Positions 1-8,914 of a stretch of 64,000 nucleotides of DNA are shown in pieces. The notes under the pieces are model-generated. The model did not search any database. It saw only the letters and a program-made list of their open reading frames with translations, and had not been told where the DNA came from. A program made the position numbers and the translations under genes. Origin of the DNA: Leptospira bandrabouensis. Lineage in GTDB: Bacteria > Spirochaetota > Leptospiria > Leptospirales > Leptospiraceae. Each line of letters starts with the position of its first letter. The stretch's first letter is position 1. Location: positions 496,001 to 560,000 of the forward strand of contig NZ_RQHT01000014.1 in assembly GCF_004770905.1 (NCBI RefSeq). Reading direction: 5' to 3'.

Positions 1-108
1 ATAGAGAATCTTTATCAATCCTTACTGGCCTTTTCTACCGTGAGTGTGTGGTTGTTTGGGGAGAGTAATTCTCTTCTTTTAACAAAAACATATAATAATT
101 TCGAGTAG
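1..108 (+). CDS. C-terminal end of an unidentified gene entering from the left
   Basis: Frame 1 is open from the first base to a TAG at 106-108 and would give the last 35 residues of a protein. A strong terminator starts about 10 bases later, which supports a plus-strand gene ending here. Frame 3 is also open, to a TAA at 66-68, so the frame is not certain. The residues are too few to recognise a family. Confidence 0.3.
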   Translation: MENLYQSLLAFSTVSVWLFGESNSLLLTKTYNNFE

Positions 109-118
109 AAATTGTTAA

Positions 119-157
119 AACCTAACAGAGATGTATTTCTCTGTTAGGTTTTTTTAT
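119..157 (+). terminator. Rho-independent terminator
   Basis: A 13-bp perfect stem (AACCTAACAGAGA at 119-131 with TCTCTGTTAGGTT at 138-150) closes a 6-base loop and runs into a T tract (149-155). The T run lies on the plus side, so it mainly ends the gene entering from the left. In the other direction a short T run (minus strand of 117-120) could also help stop creD transcription. Confidence 0.9.
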
Positions 158-204
158 TTAAACATTATATCTAATTTAGATAATCGTTTTCTTATTTATT
201 TTCC

Positions 205-1533
205 TTAGACTTCCTTTTTCAAACCAAACTGATACCAGTCCACCTTACGAGTAAAATGCATCACAAAAGCTAGAATCGAAAACAGTGCCAAAGATCCCAA
301 AATTAACGCTTGTTCTTCGGAAGCTAAAATCACATATAAAAACGAATACAGAACTAAATAATAAGAGGCAGTGATCAGTCCCTTTTTTTTGTTTCGTAGA
401 ACATGGATTGCATAATACCCAATGAGTCCAGTCACTGCAGCGCTTGACACAATGTATGCAGGTAAAAAACCAAAGTGTTCGGAAAAAGATAAATTCAGAA
501 TGTAAAACAAAACCATTGCCGAACCAATTAAAATGTATTGGATAGGGTGTAACAAAACTCCACCAAACACCTCCATTAGGAAAAATAATGCAAAACTTGT
601 AACAATCAAAAGAAGTCCGTATTTTACAGACCTTTCCATCTTTAGATAATGATCTACAGGAATCACAAGACTCACTCCATAACCTGAATTCAAAATTGTA
701 TTCAAAATGGAATCATCCATAGAATGGATCACTTGCGGATAGGATCTGGCAAAGTATGATGACTCCCATACAGCAGAGAATCCATCCTCTTGAATGCTTC
801 TATCTTTTGGCAAAAGATTTCCATTAAAGGATGGATCTTTCCAATCAGAACTCATAAATAATTTAGATTTTTTTCCAATGGGAATCATAGAAAACGAATC
901 AGATCCTTTTACTTCTAACTGGATTTCAAATGGATGCGAATTTCCGGAATCTGTCAAAATGATAGGAACATTCAGTCCCGATGGTAAATGAGAGGACCTA
1001 GTTCCTGGCAAAAACTTTTTCTCTTTTCCTGACCAAGATAGTTTCATTTCTCCGCCAAGTCCTTTCAAATCGGAAACAGAAAGAATCAATCGTGAATCAT
1101 CCCAATAGATATATGTTGTGTCATTTGGAAAATCAGAAGATGAAATTGATGAAAATTTTCCAGTTATCTTCACCTTACTTGTGTATAATGGAATTTCATA
1201 GATACTTCTTTTACGAAGTTCCGTTTTCATATCTACAACAGAATCCAATTCGTCGGGTAAAAAATAAGCATACTCTGTCATATAATCCCATTTATCTTTT
1301 TCTTTTGTGGAACCTGATTTGGGAATCCTCACGTTATATGGAATCATCAAAATAGGGCCAAGAATCGTTTGGTTTGTTCCCCATTTTTCGCCAACTTCGA
1401 TTACAGCCTCGTTTCTAGCGGAATTTCTTTCTTCGATCAAGGAACCTATCATTGCCAATGGAATGATAAATAATAAAACCATACCACCAAGTATGGCTAG
1501 CCGAAGGTTGACAGATGTTTGTAATTTACTCAT
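205..1533 (-). CDS. creD: Cell envelope integrity protein CreD
   Basis: Inner-membrane protein of the CreD family, 442 residues, about the usual length. The sequence shows one N-terminal membrane helix (about residues 12-30), a large periplasmic part, then a block of hydrophobic helices from about 305 to 435 ending in a short basic tail. The N-terminal run of helix then 'IEERNSARNEA' and the 'GPILMIPY' stretch are typical of CreD. The molecular role is unclear; in enterobacteria and Aeromonas it is the most strongly induced target of CreB and affects envelope stress and beta-lactam tolerance. It is the last gene of ggt-creB-creC-creD and has its own candidate CreB site at 1567-1604. A 15-base near-palindrome (CTATCCTTAGGATAG, 1541-1555) overlaps its ribosome-binding region. 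Confidence 0.9.
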   Translation of the reverse strand: MSKLQTSVNLRLAILGGMVLLFIIPLAMIGSLIEERNSARNEAVIEVGEKWGTNQTILGPILMIPYNVRIPKSGSTKEKDKWDYMTEYAYFLPDELDSVVDMKTELRKRSIYEIPLYTSKVKITGKFSSISSSDFPNDTTYIYWDDSRLILSVSDLKGLGGEMKLSWSGKEKKFLPGTRSSHLPSGLNVPIILTDSGNSHPFEIQLEVKGSDSFSMIPIGKKSKLFMSSDWKDPSFNGNLLPKDRSIQEDGFSAVWESSYFARSYPQVIHSMDDSILNTILNSGYGVSLVIPVDHYLKMERSVKYGLLLIVTSFALFFLMEVFGGVLLHPIQYILIGSAMVLFYILNLSFSEHFGFLPAYIVSSAAVTGLIGYYAIHVLRNKKKGLITASYYLVLYSFLYVILASEEQALILGSLALFSILAFVMHFTRKVDWYQFGLKKEV

Positions 1534-1566
1534 AAAAATCTCCTATCCTTAGGATAGAATCTTTTC

Positions 1567-1604
1567 GTGAGTCTTTTATGTTCTAAATGTGAGGATTCTG
1601 TGAG
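1567..1604 (-). promoter_or_regulatory. Candidate CreB-binding site (cre-tag-like repeats)
   Basis: Three GTGAG copies (CTCAC on the coding strand) start at 1567, 1589 and 1600, so they are spaced 22 and 11 bases, two turns and one turn of the helix. The pair at 1589-1604 has the form CTCAC-6 bases-CTCAC, against the known CreB tag TTCAC-6 bases-TTCAC. It lies between the creC stop and the creD start, where CreB control of creD would be expected. Function is inferred. Confidence 0.6.
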
Positions 1605-1607
1605 GAT

Positions 1608-3055
1608 CTAGTTTTTTGGAAACCCTATCGATACGGAGACTCCACGAGGTTCCCGATTTTGGATCTCTAATGTACCTCCATGCAAATCCACAATTTGGCT
1701 TACAATACTAAGACCTAAACCAGAACTTTTACGGTTATTTGTTGGTCTTGGCAAAGAATAAAATTTTTCAGTTACCCGCTCTAACGCATAGTCAGGGATC
1801 TTTTGGCCTTCGTCTAAAACAGAAAATCTTAGGAAACCTTCCGATCCTTCCTTGATTTCGATATTGATGACATCGTTTTTATTTGCAAAATCGATTGAGT
1901 TTCTAATTAAGTTTTCGATAGCCAAATATAAATAATTACGATTTCCTTTTAGCTCCCACTTTCTATTTTCGCAATGAACAAAAATTTGAACCGACTTCCA
2001 TTCCATTTCTGATTGGAAATTTACTAATACTTCCTGAACCAAATCATACAAAAGAATACTATCATCTAAAGAAATAGATTTTTTACCTTCTAAAGAAGAA
2101 AGCTCTAACATTTGTTCAATGAGATTTTGAATTCGTTTTGCTTCCTCGTGAATATTTTTGGTAAGCCGGATAGATTCGTTTGGATGAGATTGTAAAAGTT
2201 CGACAGACGCTAATATGGAAGAAAGTGGACTTTTAATTTCATGTGTTAAGGTTTGTACATACGATTCTATATATTTTTTTCCTTCAATTTCCTCTACAAG
2301 TAAATCCACTTCTTTCCCCAATTCATTCAACTCACGAATTCCAATTTTGGGAAAAACCGCCTTTTCTTTCTTTCGAAGGGAAGTTACATATTGAGACAGA
2401 CTTAGAATGGGTCGAAAAAATAAATACGCTAACAAACTAAATAAAATAGCAATCGCAGATGCTACAAGAAGTGAAATACGCCAAAACTTTCGTTTTGCTT
2501 CCTCTATGAAAGGAATTACACCTGTTTTGGGTTTAATCACAGTAAGCACTCCAACAATTCGGTTTTTGAATCGAATGGGTGAAGCTACAAATAAAGCTCC
2601 CTCTCCTTCCTTATCCAAAAGTTTGCTAGATCTTGCTCCATACTTACCTTGCAGAGTCAAATATACATCATTAAACTTTGAATAGTCGAGACCTTTTCGG
2701 TATACCTCCGAATCAAATATGACAATTCCTTTTTCATCTGTAATATAAACTTGAATATCAGTATTGGTTTTTAAAAGAGAATATATTTTTGCATTAAAAG
2801 ATCGTTTGTTGGTATTTTCGAAAACAGGAGAAAAAAGGGAATGTAGGGTGTTTTGAAACTTTGCAAAAGCACGAGGATTTTGTTTTAATTGTTCCTCTAC
2901 CACTGCGGACAAAATATGAGCTGTATCGTTTAAAGATTCCTCGACAGTTTCCATATAGCGAGGTCGTATTGAATCTTCTGTTTTATCGATTAAATAATAA
3001 AAACCAATACTTAGGATAAAAAAAAACTAATGATGATTCGAATCCAAAGGTTCAT
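1608..3055 (-). CDS. creC: Sensor histidine kinase CreC, with an apparent frameshift near the N-terminus
   Basis: Membrane sensor kinase that should phosphorylate CreB. The uninterrupted frame starts at the ATG at 2954 and contains the periplasmic sensor (with 'DYSKFNDVYLTLQGKYGARS', close to CreC), a membrane helix at about 157-180, a HAMP-like segment, the H-box 'YVQTLTHEIKSPLSS', an N-box with 'ENLIRNS', and G-boxes 'DEGQKIPDYAL' and 'SSGLGLSI'. An upstream ATG at 3055 overlaps the creB stop (ATGA) and encodes MNLWIRIIISFFLS, the missing first membrane helix, but in another frame. Adding one base to the A9 tract (3018-3026) joins the two into 482 residues. This may be a sequencing error, slippage, or a real mutation. 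If real, the 2954 start lacks the first helix and would misplace the sensor. Confidence 0.85.
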
Positions 3056-3720
3056 ATCTTTTCCTTTAATCCATATCCTTGTCCCCTTCTTGTTTCAATG
3101 GGATCAAAATCTGGGTCCAATTCTTTAAACCTGGCACGGATGTTTTTGATCACAGTATCCACTGCGCGGTCGAAACTATCTTCTGGTTCTGTCCAAACAC
3201 TGTCCATAATTTCTTCTCTAGTGAAAATTCTACCTGGCCACCTAAAGAACAACTCCATCGTTTTGTATTCGTATGGAGAAAGATTTAATGTTTTTCCATT
3301 GAAATATACTAACTTCTTATCCAATGAAATTCTAAATTTTGATTCTTCAACAAATTGAGTTGGTATTGTCCTTCGTAATATAGCACGTATCCTTGCCAAA
3401 AGTTCTCTAGGACTAAAAGGTTTAACTATATAATCATCTGCCCCAATTTCCAAGCCTAATACTTTATCAATCTCAGTATTTCTAGCAGTTAGAAATATAA
3501 CAGGTGTTTGAAAGGATTTACGAATTTCTTTTAATACCTCAAATCCATTTTGGTCAGGTAATCCAATATCGAGTATTATTAAAGATATATCCTTTGAGAC
3601 TAATTGGATTCCATCTTTCCCTGTGGAAGCGAGAAAAACAAAAAATCCTTCTGACTCTAATGTAATTTGAATGGTTTCCTGAATTCCCGGTTCATCTTCA
3701 ATCAGAAGTATTTTTGTCAT
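3052..3720 (-). CDS. creB: Two-component response regulator CreB
   Basis: OmpR-family response regulator of 222 residues. The receiver domain (about 1-115) has the acidic pair in 'LIEDEPG', the phospho-acceptor Asp in 'LIILDIGLPDQNG', the Thr in 'PVIFLTA' and the Lys in 'DDYIVKPFSPRELLARI'. The winged-helix DNA-binding domain (about 125-220) ends with 'VDTVIKNIRARFKELDP' and 'IETRRGQGYGL'. It sits 10 bases after ggt and its stop overlaps the likely creC start, so translation is probably coupled. The pairing with CreC and CreD gives the name; creA is not in the window. Confidence 0.88.
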   Translation of the reverse strand: MTKILLIEDEPGIQETIQITLESEGFFVFLASTGKDGIQLVSKDISLIILDIGLPDQNGFEVLKEIRKSFQTPVIFLTARNTEIDKVLGLEIGADDYIVKPFSPRELLARIRAILRRTIPTQFVEESKFRISLDKKLVYFNGKTLNLSPYEYKTMELFFRWPGRIFTREEIMDSVWTEPEDSFDRAVDTVIKNIRARFKELDPDFDPIETRRGQGYGLKEKI

Positions 3721-3730
3721 TATATAAAAT

Positions 3731-5587
3731 CTATTTTCCTTCTGCCCAAGATTCTTCTCTAGGGTCAGCTACACCTATTAATTTTTTTCCTTCATTTAAC
3801 ACAGCACATACGGCACCAAAATCATTATCTAAATGACCTTTTTTATAAACCTTGTAGCCTTTTTCTTTTAGGGAATCAGATACTGAAACATAAAGAGACT
3901 CTTCTAATTCAATTCCACCTGGACGGTAAGTATGTGGTGAAAAACTATCAGGCCAGTTCACCGAACGAAATCTAGGTGCTTCCACTGCTTTTTGTGGGTC
4001 CATTCCGAAAACAATGACATTCAAAAAAAATTGGATCATCGCTTGGCTCTGTACATCTCCCCCAGGAGTTCCAAAACTCATCCATAACTTTCCCTTTTTT
4101 AAAACCATACCAGGGTTTGGAGTGATTCGTGGTCGTTTTCCTGGTGCCAGAGAAGAGGGATGGTTTGGATCCAATCGGAACTGAGTCATTCGTATACCCA
4201 ATGTTAATCCAGTATCTGGAACCATTGGTGATTGAGGAAAATCACTTGGAGTCAGAGAAACTGCATTACCCGCTGCATCAATGATACTTAAATAAGTTGT
4301 ATCTTTTCCATATTTGATTTCACTCACAGTTTGGTCTTTGGTTTCATTAAATTGTAGATTCGAAGAGGTAGTTTTTTTGGAATCAAAGATCCAAGGATTC
4401 CCAAAAGGAGGAGTTTTACCAAAGGCTTCCTTTTGAATTAATTGGCGTCTTAAACTAGCATACTTTTTTGAGAGTAAACCTTCTAAAGGAACATCTAAAA
4501 ATTTTGGATCTCCAAAGTATTTTTCTCTATCTGCGACAACAAGTTCAATTGCCTGTGATACTGTGTGAATGTATTCTGGTGAGTTGTGACCCATAGCTTT
4601 TAAGTTAATACCATCTAACAGTTGCAAAACCATTGGAACTACAGGCCCTTGTGTCCATGTTTGGTTAGATAAAATTTTATATTCTCCAAATTCCCCAGAA
4701 ACTGGTTTTTCCCAACCGCCTGAATAATTTGCTAAATCATCTTTAGTAAAAAGTCCATTTTTATCTGTATGTAATTTTACGATAGCATCTGCCACAGGTC
4801 CTTTGTAAAAATAATCTCTTACAGACTCTAAGGCTTGCTTTCTAGTTTTTCCTTTTTTAAGAGATACAACTTCTTCATTTGCCATAGATCGCCAAGTTTT
4901 AGCAAGATCTGATCGTTTGGTTAGTTCCCCTTCCCGAATTCCATACCACCATTTTTTTTCCAAATACACTTCAGAATTATAAGGCATGATGATTGTAAAA
5001 CCTAAACGTTTGTATAAAGGTAAATCTAAGTTTTTAACAAGGATACGATTGGCAGGAAATCCCTCTTCCGCTACTTCGATTGCCGGTTGCACTAATTCAG
5101 AAAAAGATTTGGTTCCATGATCTTGTAACAAACGTACGATAACATCTGGGGAAGCTGGCAATAATTGACTTAAAATCGAATTTTTAGGCATCACATCGTA
5201 TCCGTTTTCTTTAAACCATTCGATGTTTGCCTTTTTTGGTGCAGTCCCAGCACCTATATAACTTTTTACTTGGCCTGTTTTTTGATCATAAACTAAGGTA
5301 GGTGCTACCGATGGGAAACTGGCAGCTTCACCATTAGTAACGTTTAACACAAGCAATGCGGCAACTGCTGCATCAACTGCATTGCCACCACTTTCCAAAA
5401 CTTTGATAGCGACTTTTGTAGCCAGTGGATTCCCAGTAGCCACCATATATTTTTTTCCAATGGCTGAATCACGTAAACTACCTTGCGGGTCGACGTAAGA
5501 TGGAACGAGTGGTCTACGACTTCCTAAACATTGAAACAAAAAAAGTAACGTAAGGAAAAAACATAAACCTCTAAGGAAATTGGCCAT
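3731..5587 (-). CDS. Gamma-glutamyltransferase-family lipoprotein
   Basis: 618-residue Ntn-hydrolase of the gamma-glutamyltranspeptidase family. The N-terminus has a hydrophobic stretch ending in a lipobox-like 'LFQC', so it is probably membrane-anchored outside the cytoplasm. 'VLESGGNAVDAAVA' marks the start of the large subunit; 'DTTYLSIIDAAGNAVS' contains the Thr expected to be the autoprocessing nucleophile, and 'SFGTPGGDVQSQ' follows. Two features differ from classical enzymes: the glycine loop 'GIGGGG' is replaced by 'NGEAASF', and the Arg-Glu pair that binds the glutamyl carboxylate ('D-RE-AP') is replaced by 'GAGTAPKKA'. The substrate may therefore not be glutathione. It is the first gene of the cre operon, which suggests an envelope role. 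I leave the symbol blank because of this divergence. Confidence 0.82.
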   Translation of the reverse strand: MANFLRGLCFFLTLLFLFQCLGSRRPLVPSYVDPQGSLRDSAIGKKYMVATGNPLATKVAIKVLESGGNAVDAAVAALLVLNVTNGEAASFPSVAPTLVYDQKTGQVKSYIGAGTAPKKANIEWFKENGYDVMPKNSILSQLLPASPDVIVRLLQDHGTKSFSELVQPAIEVAEEGFPANRILVKNLDLPLYKRLGFTIIMPYNSEVYLEKKWWYGIREGELTKRSDLAKTWRSMANEEVVSLKKGKTRKQALESVRDYFYKGPVADAIVKLHTDKNGLFTKDDLANYSGGWEKPVSGEFGEYKILSNQTWTQGPVVPMVLQLLDGINLKAMGHNSPEYIHTVSQAIELVVADREKYFGDPKFLDVPLEGLLSKKYASLRRQLIQKEAFGKTPPFGNPWIFDSKKTTSSNLQFNETKDQTVSEIKYGKDTTYLSIIDAAGNAVSLTPSDFPQSPMVPDTGLTLGIRMTQFRLDPNHPSSLAPGKRPRITPNPGMVLKKGKLWMSFGTPGGDVQSQAMIQFFLNVIVFGMDPQKAVEAPRFRSVNWPDSFSPHTYRPGGIELEESLYVSVSDSLKEKGYKVYKKGHLDNDFGAVCAVLNEGKKLIGVADPREESWAEGK

Positions 5588-5651
5588 AGAACCCTCAAAA
5601 CAATGATTTGGTAAAAACTATGGCAAATTTTGATTCTATGTCGAACCATTT

Positions 5652-7646
5652 TTATAACTTAAATCGGTCGGTAATCCCTTTTAAGATTTCTGCAGTGGAC
5701 GCTAAATTTTGCGCCGAAGATGACATCTCTTCTGATCCAGAAGCAGTACTTAACGTATGTTCGTTGATTTGTATAATAACTTCTGAGATTTCTCTGACTG
5801 CTTTTTTCTGTTCATTTGTGGAAAGTTGGATTGTCTCCGCATCTAATCCCATTTGTTCTGCACCTTCATCAACTTCTCGTTTGATGGACTCTTGGGCAGA
5901 AGTAATTGAATACAATTTATTCATAGCTGAGTTAACTGTTTCCACATTCTGAATGATATTACGTAATGTTTCAGCAGAAGATCGGATGGCATTTGCACCA
6001 GAATCCAATTCTCGATTGTTCCTAGTAATCATCGTTCCAATGGATTTTATGGATGATGCTGTTTTTTCGGAAAGTTTGGAGATTTCATCTGCGACCACAG
6101 CAAACCCCCTTCCTGCTTCCCCTGCTCTTGCTGCTTCAATTGCAGCGTTCAAAGCAAGTAGTTGAGTTTGGTCAGAAATTTCATTGATGATTTGAATGAT
6201 AGCGGTCATCTCACCTGAGGAATGAAGAATATTCTCGATCATTTGACTCATACCTTGAATTGACTCTTCCCCTTTTTTGGCTTGGTTGGAAATCGATTCA
6301 GCTAATTTCAAAGTGCTTTCTATCTCTGATCCAATTTTACGGATACTTTCCGATAATTCGCGAATTTTGGAATGAAAGTTTGTAAAATTTCCAAACTGTC
6401 TTTCGGTGGAAGCAGCGATATAATCCATACCAGCAGACATTTCCTCAACAGTGGCCGACATCTCCTCGGAAGAAGCTGCCGTTGACTGCGCTCCAGTTGC
6501 AAAGTTATTGGAAGAGGAAGTAAGCTGCTCTGATGCCGAGGCAAGTTCCATTGTAATTCTTTGAATTTCTTCAAATGATTTTCTTAAACTAGATATAAAA
6601 GTATTAAGGCCTTTTCCCATTCTTCCAATCTCATCATCATATACAACCTTGATGGAAGATGTTAAATTCCCTTCAGACATTTCTTTAAAAATATGACTTA
6701 CATCTTCTAAAGGGTTTAATCTTTTACTTAATAAAATATATAACAACCAAATTGATACGAATGCAATGACTAAGGAAGAAATAGCGATGATTATTAGTAA
6801 TTCAAAAAGTGCTTCTTTGATTTCATCTTTTGGTTGGATGGCAAGGATAACAAGATTCCAATTATCTAAGCGGTAACTCACTGCCAGATGATCCTTTTCT
6901 AAATAATCAAACTCTAAAACCTCATTCGTTTTCAAGTTCAACATACGTAGACCTGATTCATCTTTTGAAAAATCATATTTAAGAATTTGACTTTTATCTT
7001 TTATTGCAATGAGAGATCCTGATTTTTCTGCAATAAGAACATACCCATCACGTCCAATTTTAATTTTAGTGATTATCTTATCAGTTAAACCCATTAATGA
7101 AAGTGCAATCCCTGCATTTCCAATTAGTTTTCCATTATCGTAAACTGGATAAGTAATCGTAACGACTGGATAGTTAGTGAGAGGATTTAGAATCGGTTTT
7201 CCAATAAAATATCGTTTTTCTTTTCCTGCTTTTAATTCTTCTGGATCCATATCTTCTGGTTTCATTTTCCATCCAATTGCAATTCCAGTCGCATCGGCCA
7301 CAACTCTAGGATCATTGTCGTAAGTATGAGTATAAATATTTTCGTACACTCCATAACGATCGCTCATTTCTTTATAGTATGATTGTGCAATTGGTTTTCC
7401 AGTTTTTAGAGAAGCAATAGTTCTTTGGTCATTGGCTACTGTTTTAATCACATTGACATGATTTAGAAAAAAATCATCAATCTCTTGGCCGACAACACCT
7501 ACAATTCCATGCATTTGTCCTATATAAGCCTCTTTTATCTTTTGTTGTCCAAAATAATAAGCAACAGTTCCCACCAAACAACTGATAACAAAAAGAATGG
7601 ATGCACCACTCAACAACAAAATGAATTTAATGGAATTACGCTGCAT
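5652..7646 (-). CDS. Methyl-accepting chemotaxis protein with dCache sensor
   Basis: Transmembrane chemoreceptor of 664 residues. It has a membrane helix at about 8-30, a double-Cache periplasmic ligand domain to about 275, a second helix at about 283-306, a HAMP domain (with '[18 protein letters not shown]'), and a long coiled-coil signalling domain. The conserved hairpin tip '[20 protein letters not shown]' followed by '[17 protein letters not shown]' is clear and should bind CheA/CheW. The signals sensed cannot be read from sequence; dCache domains often bind amino acids or other small metabolites. It is 64 bases upstream of ggt on the same strand, but the link with the cre genes is uncertain. 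A Fur-like palindrome lies upstream at 7766-7778. Confidence 0.93.
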   Translation of the reverse strand: MQRNSIKFILLLSGASILFVISCLVGTVAYYFGQQKIKEAYIGQMHGIVGVVGQEIDDFFLNHVNVIKTVANDQRTIASLKTGKPIAQSYYKEMSDRYGVYENIYTHTYDNDPRVVADATGIAIGWKMKPEDMDPEELKAGKEKRYFIGKPILNPLTNYPVVTITYPVYDNGKLIGNAGIALSLMGLTDKIITKIKIGRDGYVLIAEKSGSLIAIKDKSQILKYDFSKDESGLRMLNLKTNEVLEFDYLEKDHLAVSYRLDNWNLVILAIQPKDEIKEALFELLIIIAISSLVIAFVSIWLLYILLSKRLNPLEDVSHIFKEMSEGNLTSSIKVVYDDEIGRMGKGLNTFISSLRKSFEEIQRITMELASASEQLTSSSNNFATGAQSTAASSEEMSATVEEMSAGMDYIAASTERQFGNFTNFHSKIRELSESIRKIGSEIESTLKLAESISNQAKKGEESIQGMSQMIENILHSSGEMTAIIQIINEISDQTQLLALNAAIEAARAGEAGRGFAVVADEISKLSEKTASSIKSIGTMITRNNRELDSGANAIRSSAETLRNIIQNVETVNSAMNKLYSITSAQESIKREVDEGAEQMGLDAETIQLSTNEQKKAVREISEVIIQINEHTLSTASGSEEMSSSAQNLASTAEILKGITDRFKL

Positions 7647-7765
7647 AAAAATTTCCCGAAGTTATTACTTAAATTATGGCTTACGAATATCAAAATATTC
7701 TTAAGAAGCCCACGATTTAGCCAATAAGGTAAGAGTTTTAAAACCTGTTTTTTTGGCAAGATAGC

Positions 7766-7778
7766 TAGAATCATTCTA
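7766..7778. promoter_or_regulatory. Fur/PerR-like palindrome between divergent genes
   Basis: TAGAATCATTCTA is a perfect 6-1-6 inverted repeat, the geometry of Fur-family operators. It lies between the chemoreceptor start (7646) and the small gene starting at 7828. The core AGAATCATTCTAA recurs exactly at 15738-15750. Which gene it controls is unknown. Confidence 0.4.
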
Positions 7779-7827
7779 ACAAAAATGTTTTTTTTGATAC
7801 TGGGGTTTCTACTTAAGTCAAAATAGT

Positions 7828-8280
7828 ATGAATCATGAAATCTATACAAAATGGGAAAAGGAAACAGCGTTAATCACTACACGCATTTCAGGTGCCGTCA
7901 CAGAGACAGAAGTTACCAAATGGAAACAAGGTTTAGAAAAAACTTTTGAAGAAATTCCTAAGGGAACAAAATTTAAAATCTTTGTGAATTTTTACGGACT
8001 AAATCCAGCGACAGTTTCGGCGCACAAATCATACAGAGATACAATTCCGTTGCTTCTTAGTAAATACAATTGGCGCATTGGGTATTTAGATTTATTTGAA
8101 GAAGCTAAAGATTTAAAACTAACCTCTGAAAACGGAACCGAATGTATCGCAGCCGTTCATTGCCATCATGATAGTTACAAAATTAATGAATATGAAAGAA
8201 GATTTGGAAAGGAAACGGAACATTTTTATGATGATCCAGAAAAATCAGAATCTTGGATCAGAAATTACCAAACCATTTAA
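7828..8280 (+). CDS. Hypothetical cytoplasmic protein, 150 residues
   Basis: I do not recognise a named family. The protein is soluble, without a signal peptide or membrane helix. Its pattern of strands and helices (an N-terminal 'TRISGAVTETEV' followed by an amphipathic helix, then 'KIFVNFYGLNP') loosely resembles SpoIIAA/STAS-like small domains, but no diagnostic motif is present. A Cys/His-containing stretch ('ECIAAVHCHHDSYK') lies near residues 110-123. It is divergent from the chemoreceptor, with a Fur-like palindrome between them, and has its own terminator at 8294-8336. It is probably a single-gene unit. Confidence 0.7.
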   Translation: MNHEIYTKWEKETALITTRISGAVTETEVTKWKQGLEKTFEEIPKGTKFKIFVNFYGLNPATVSAHKSYRDTIPLLLSKYNWRIGYLDLFEEAKDLKLTSENGTECIAAVHCHHDSYKINEYERRFGKETEHFYDDPEKSESWIRNYQTI

Positions 8281-8293
8281 CAATAAGAATCGT

Positions 8294-8336
8294 TTGCTTA
8301 CTATGAAATTTCATGGTAAGCAATTTTTCTTTTTTC
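8294..8336 (+). terminator. Rho-independent terminator
   Basis: TTGCTTAC (8294-8301) pairs with GTAAGCAA (8316-8323), and the intervening ATGAAATTTCAT extends the stem. A T-rich tract with two long T runs follows. It ends transcription of the gene finishing at 8280. Confidence 0.85.
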
Positions 8337-8411
8337 AAAAAGAATCCTGTTCTTTAAATAAACAATAAGAATCCGAATTGACATTCCATTTTAAAAGCTA
8401 CAATCGCCGGA

Positions 8412-8843
8412 ATGAAACCAAAAATATTTTTGACTCTGACCCTGTCTTTATTGATCCACTTTGGAATCTTTGCAAACCCAGAAACCAAAGCAAACGAACT
8501 TTGTGAATGTTTAAAAAAAGGCAAAACAACCGAGAACGCGGCAGATAAAAAATCATGTTTATCATTAAGGGAAAAACATGTTTCGGATTTAAAAAAAGGA
8601 TCTAAATCATACGAATCCTATCTTTTGTCCGTTCAAAAATGCGAACAATCATTAGCCGGAACTCCCGAAATAAATTCCAATCTAAATACAAAAGAAAAAA
8701 TTTCTGCCGTTTGTGATTGTTTTCAAAAATCAAATAAACAAAGCAGAATGGGATGTTTTAAACTCCAAAGTGATTATGGAAAAACCATCTCAGACCCAGA
8801 AGAAAAAAAAGAATTTAATCTTTCTTCTGGAAGTTGTGAATAG
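8412..8843 (+). CDS. Secreted cysteine-rich hypothetical protein with an internal repeat
   Basis: 143 residues with an N-terminal signal peptide (hydrophobic stretch about 6-20, then 'FANPETKA'). The mature part contains two copies of a Cys-x-Cys module: 'CECLKKGKTTENAADKKSC' near residue 31 and 'CDCFQKSNKQSRMGC' near residue 102, with further Cys residues after each. Such spacing fits a small disulfide-rich periplasmic protein. No named family was recognised. It stands alone between a terminator and a convergent DUF4349 gene. Confidence 0.72.
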   Translation: MKPKIFLTLTLSLLIHFGIFANPETKANELCECLKKGKTTENAADKKSCLSLREKHVSDLKKGSKSYESYLLSVQKCEQSLAGTPEINSNLNTKEKISAVCDCFQKSNKQSRMGCFKLQSDYGKTISDPEEKKEFNLSSGSCE

Positions 8844-8914
8844 TTAAATCAAAATATAGAAAGGACATTCCTCTTTAAAAGAATAAGTCCCTTCTGTTCC
8901 ATCCTTTCTTTACT

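Noticed and set aside
5608..5952. Plus-strand open frame overlapping the 3' part of the chemoreceptor gene
   Set aside because: The chemoreceptor frame carries the conserved signalling domain; this frame has no motif and no plausible promoter or ribosome site.
8859..8911. Bidirectional terminator between the genes ending at 8843 and 8915
   Set aside because: AGAAAGGA and TCCTTTCT can pair but are separated by about 36 bases with no tight inner stem; too weak to list.
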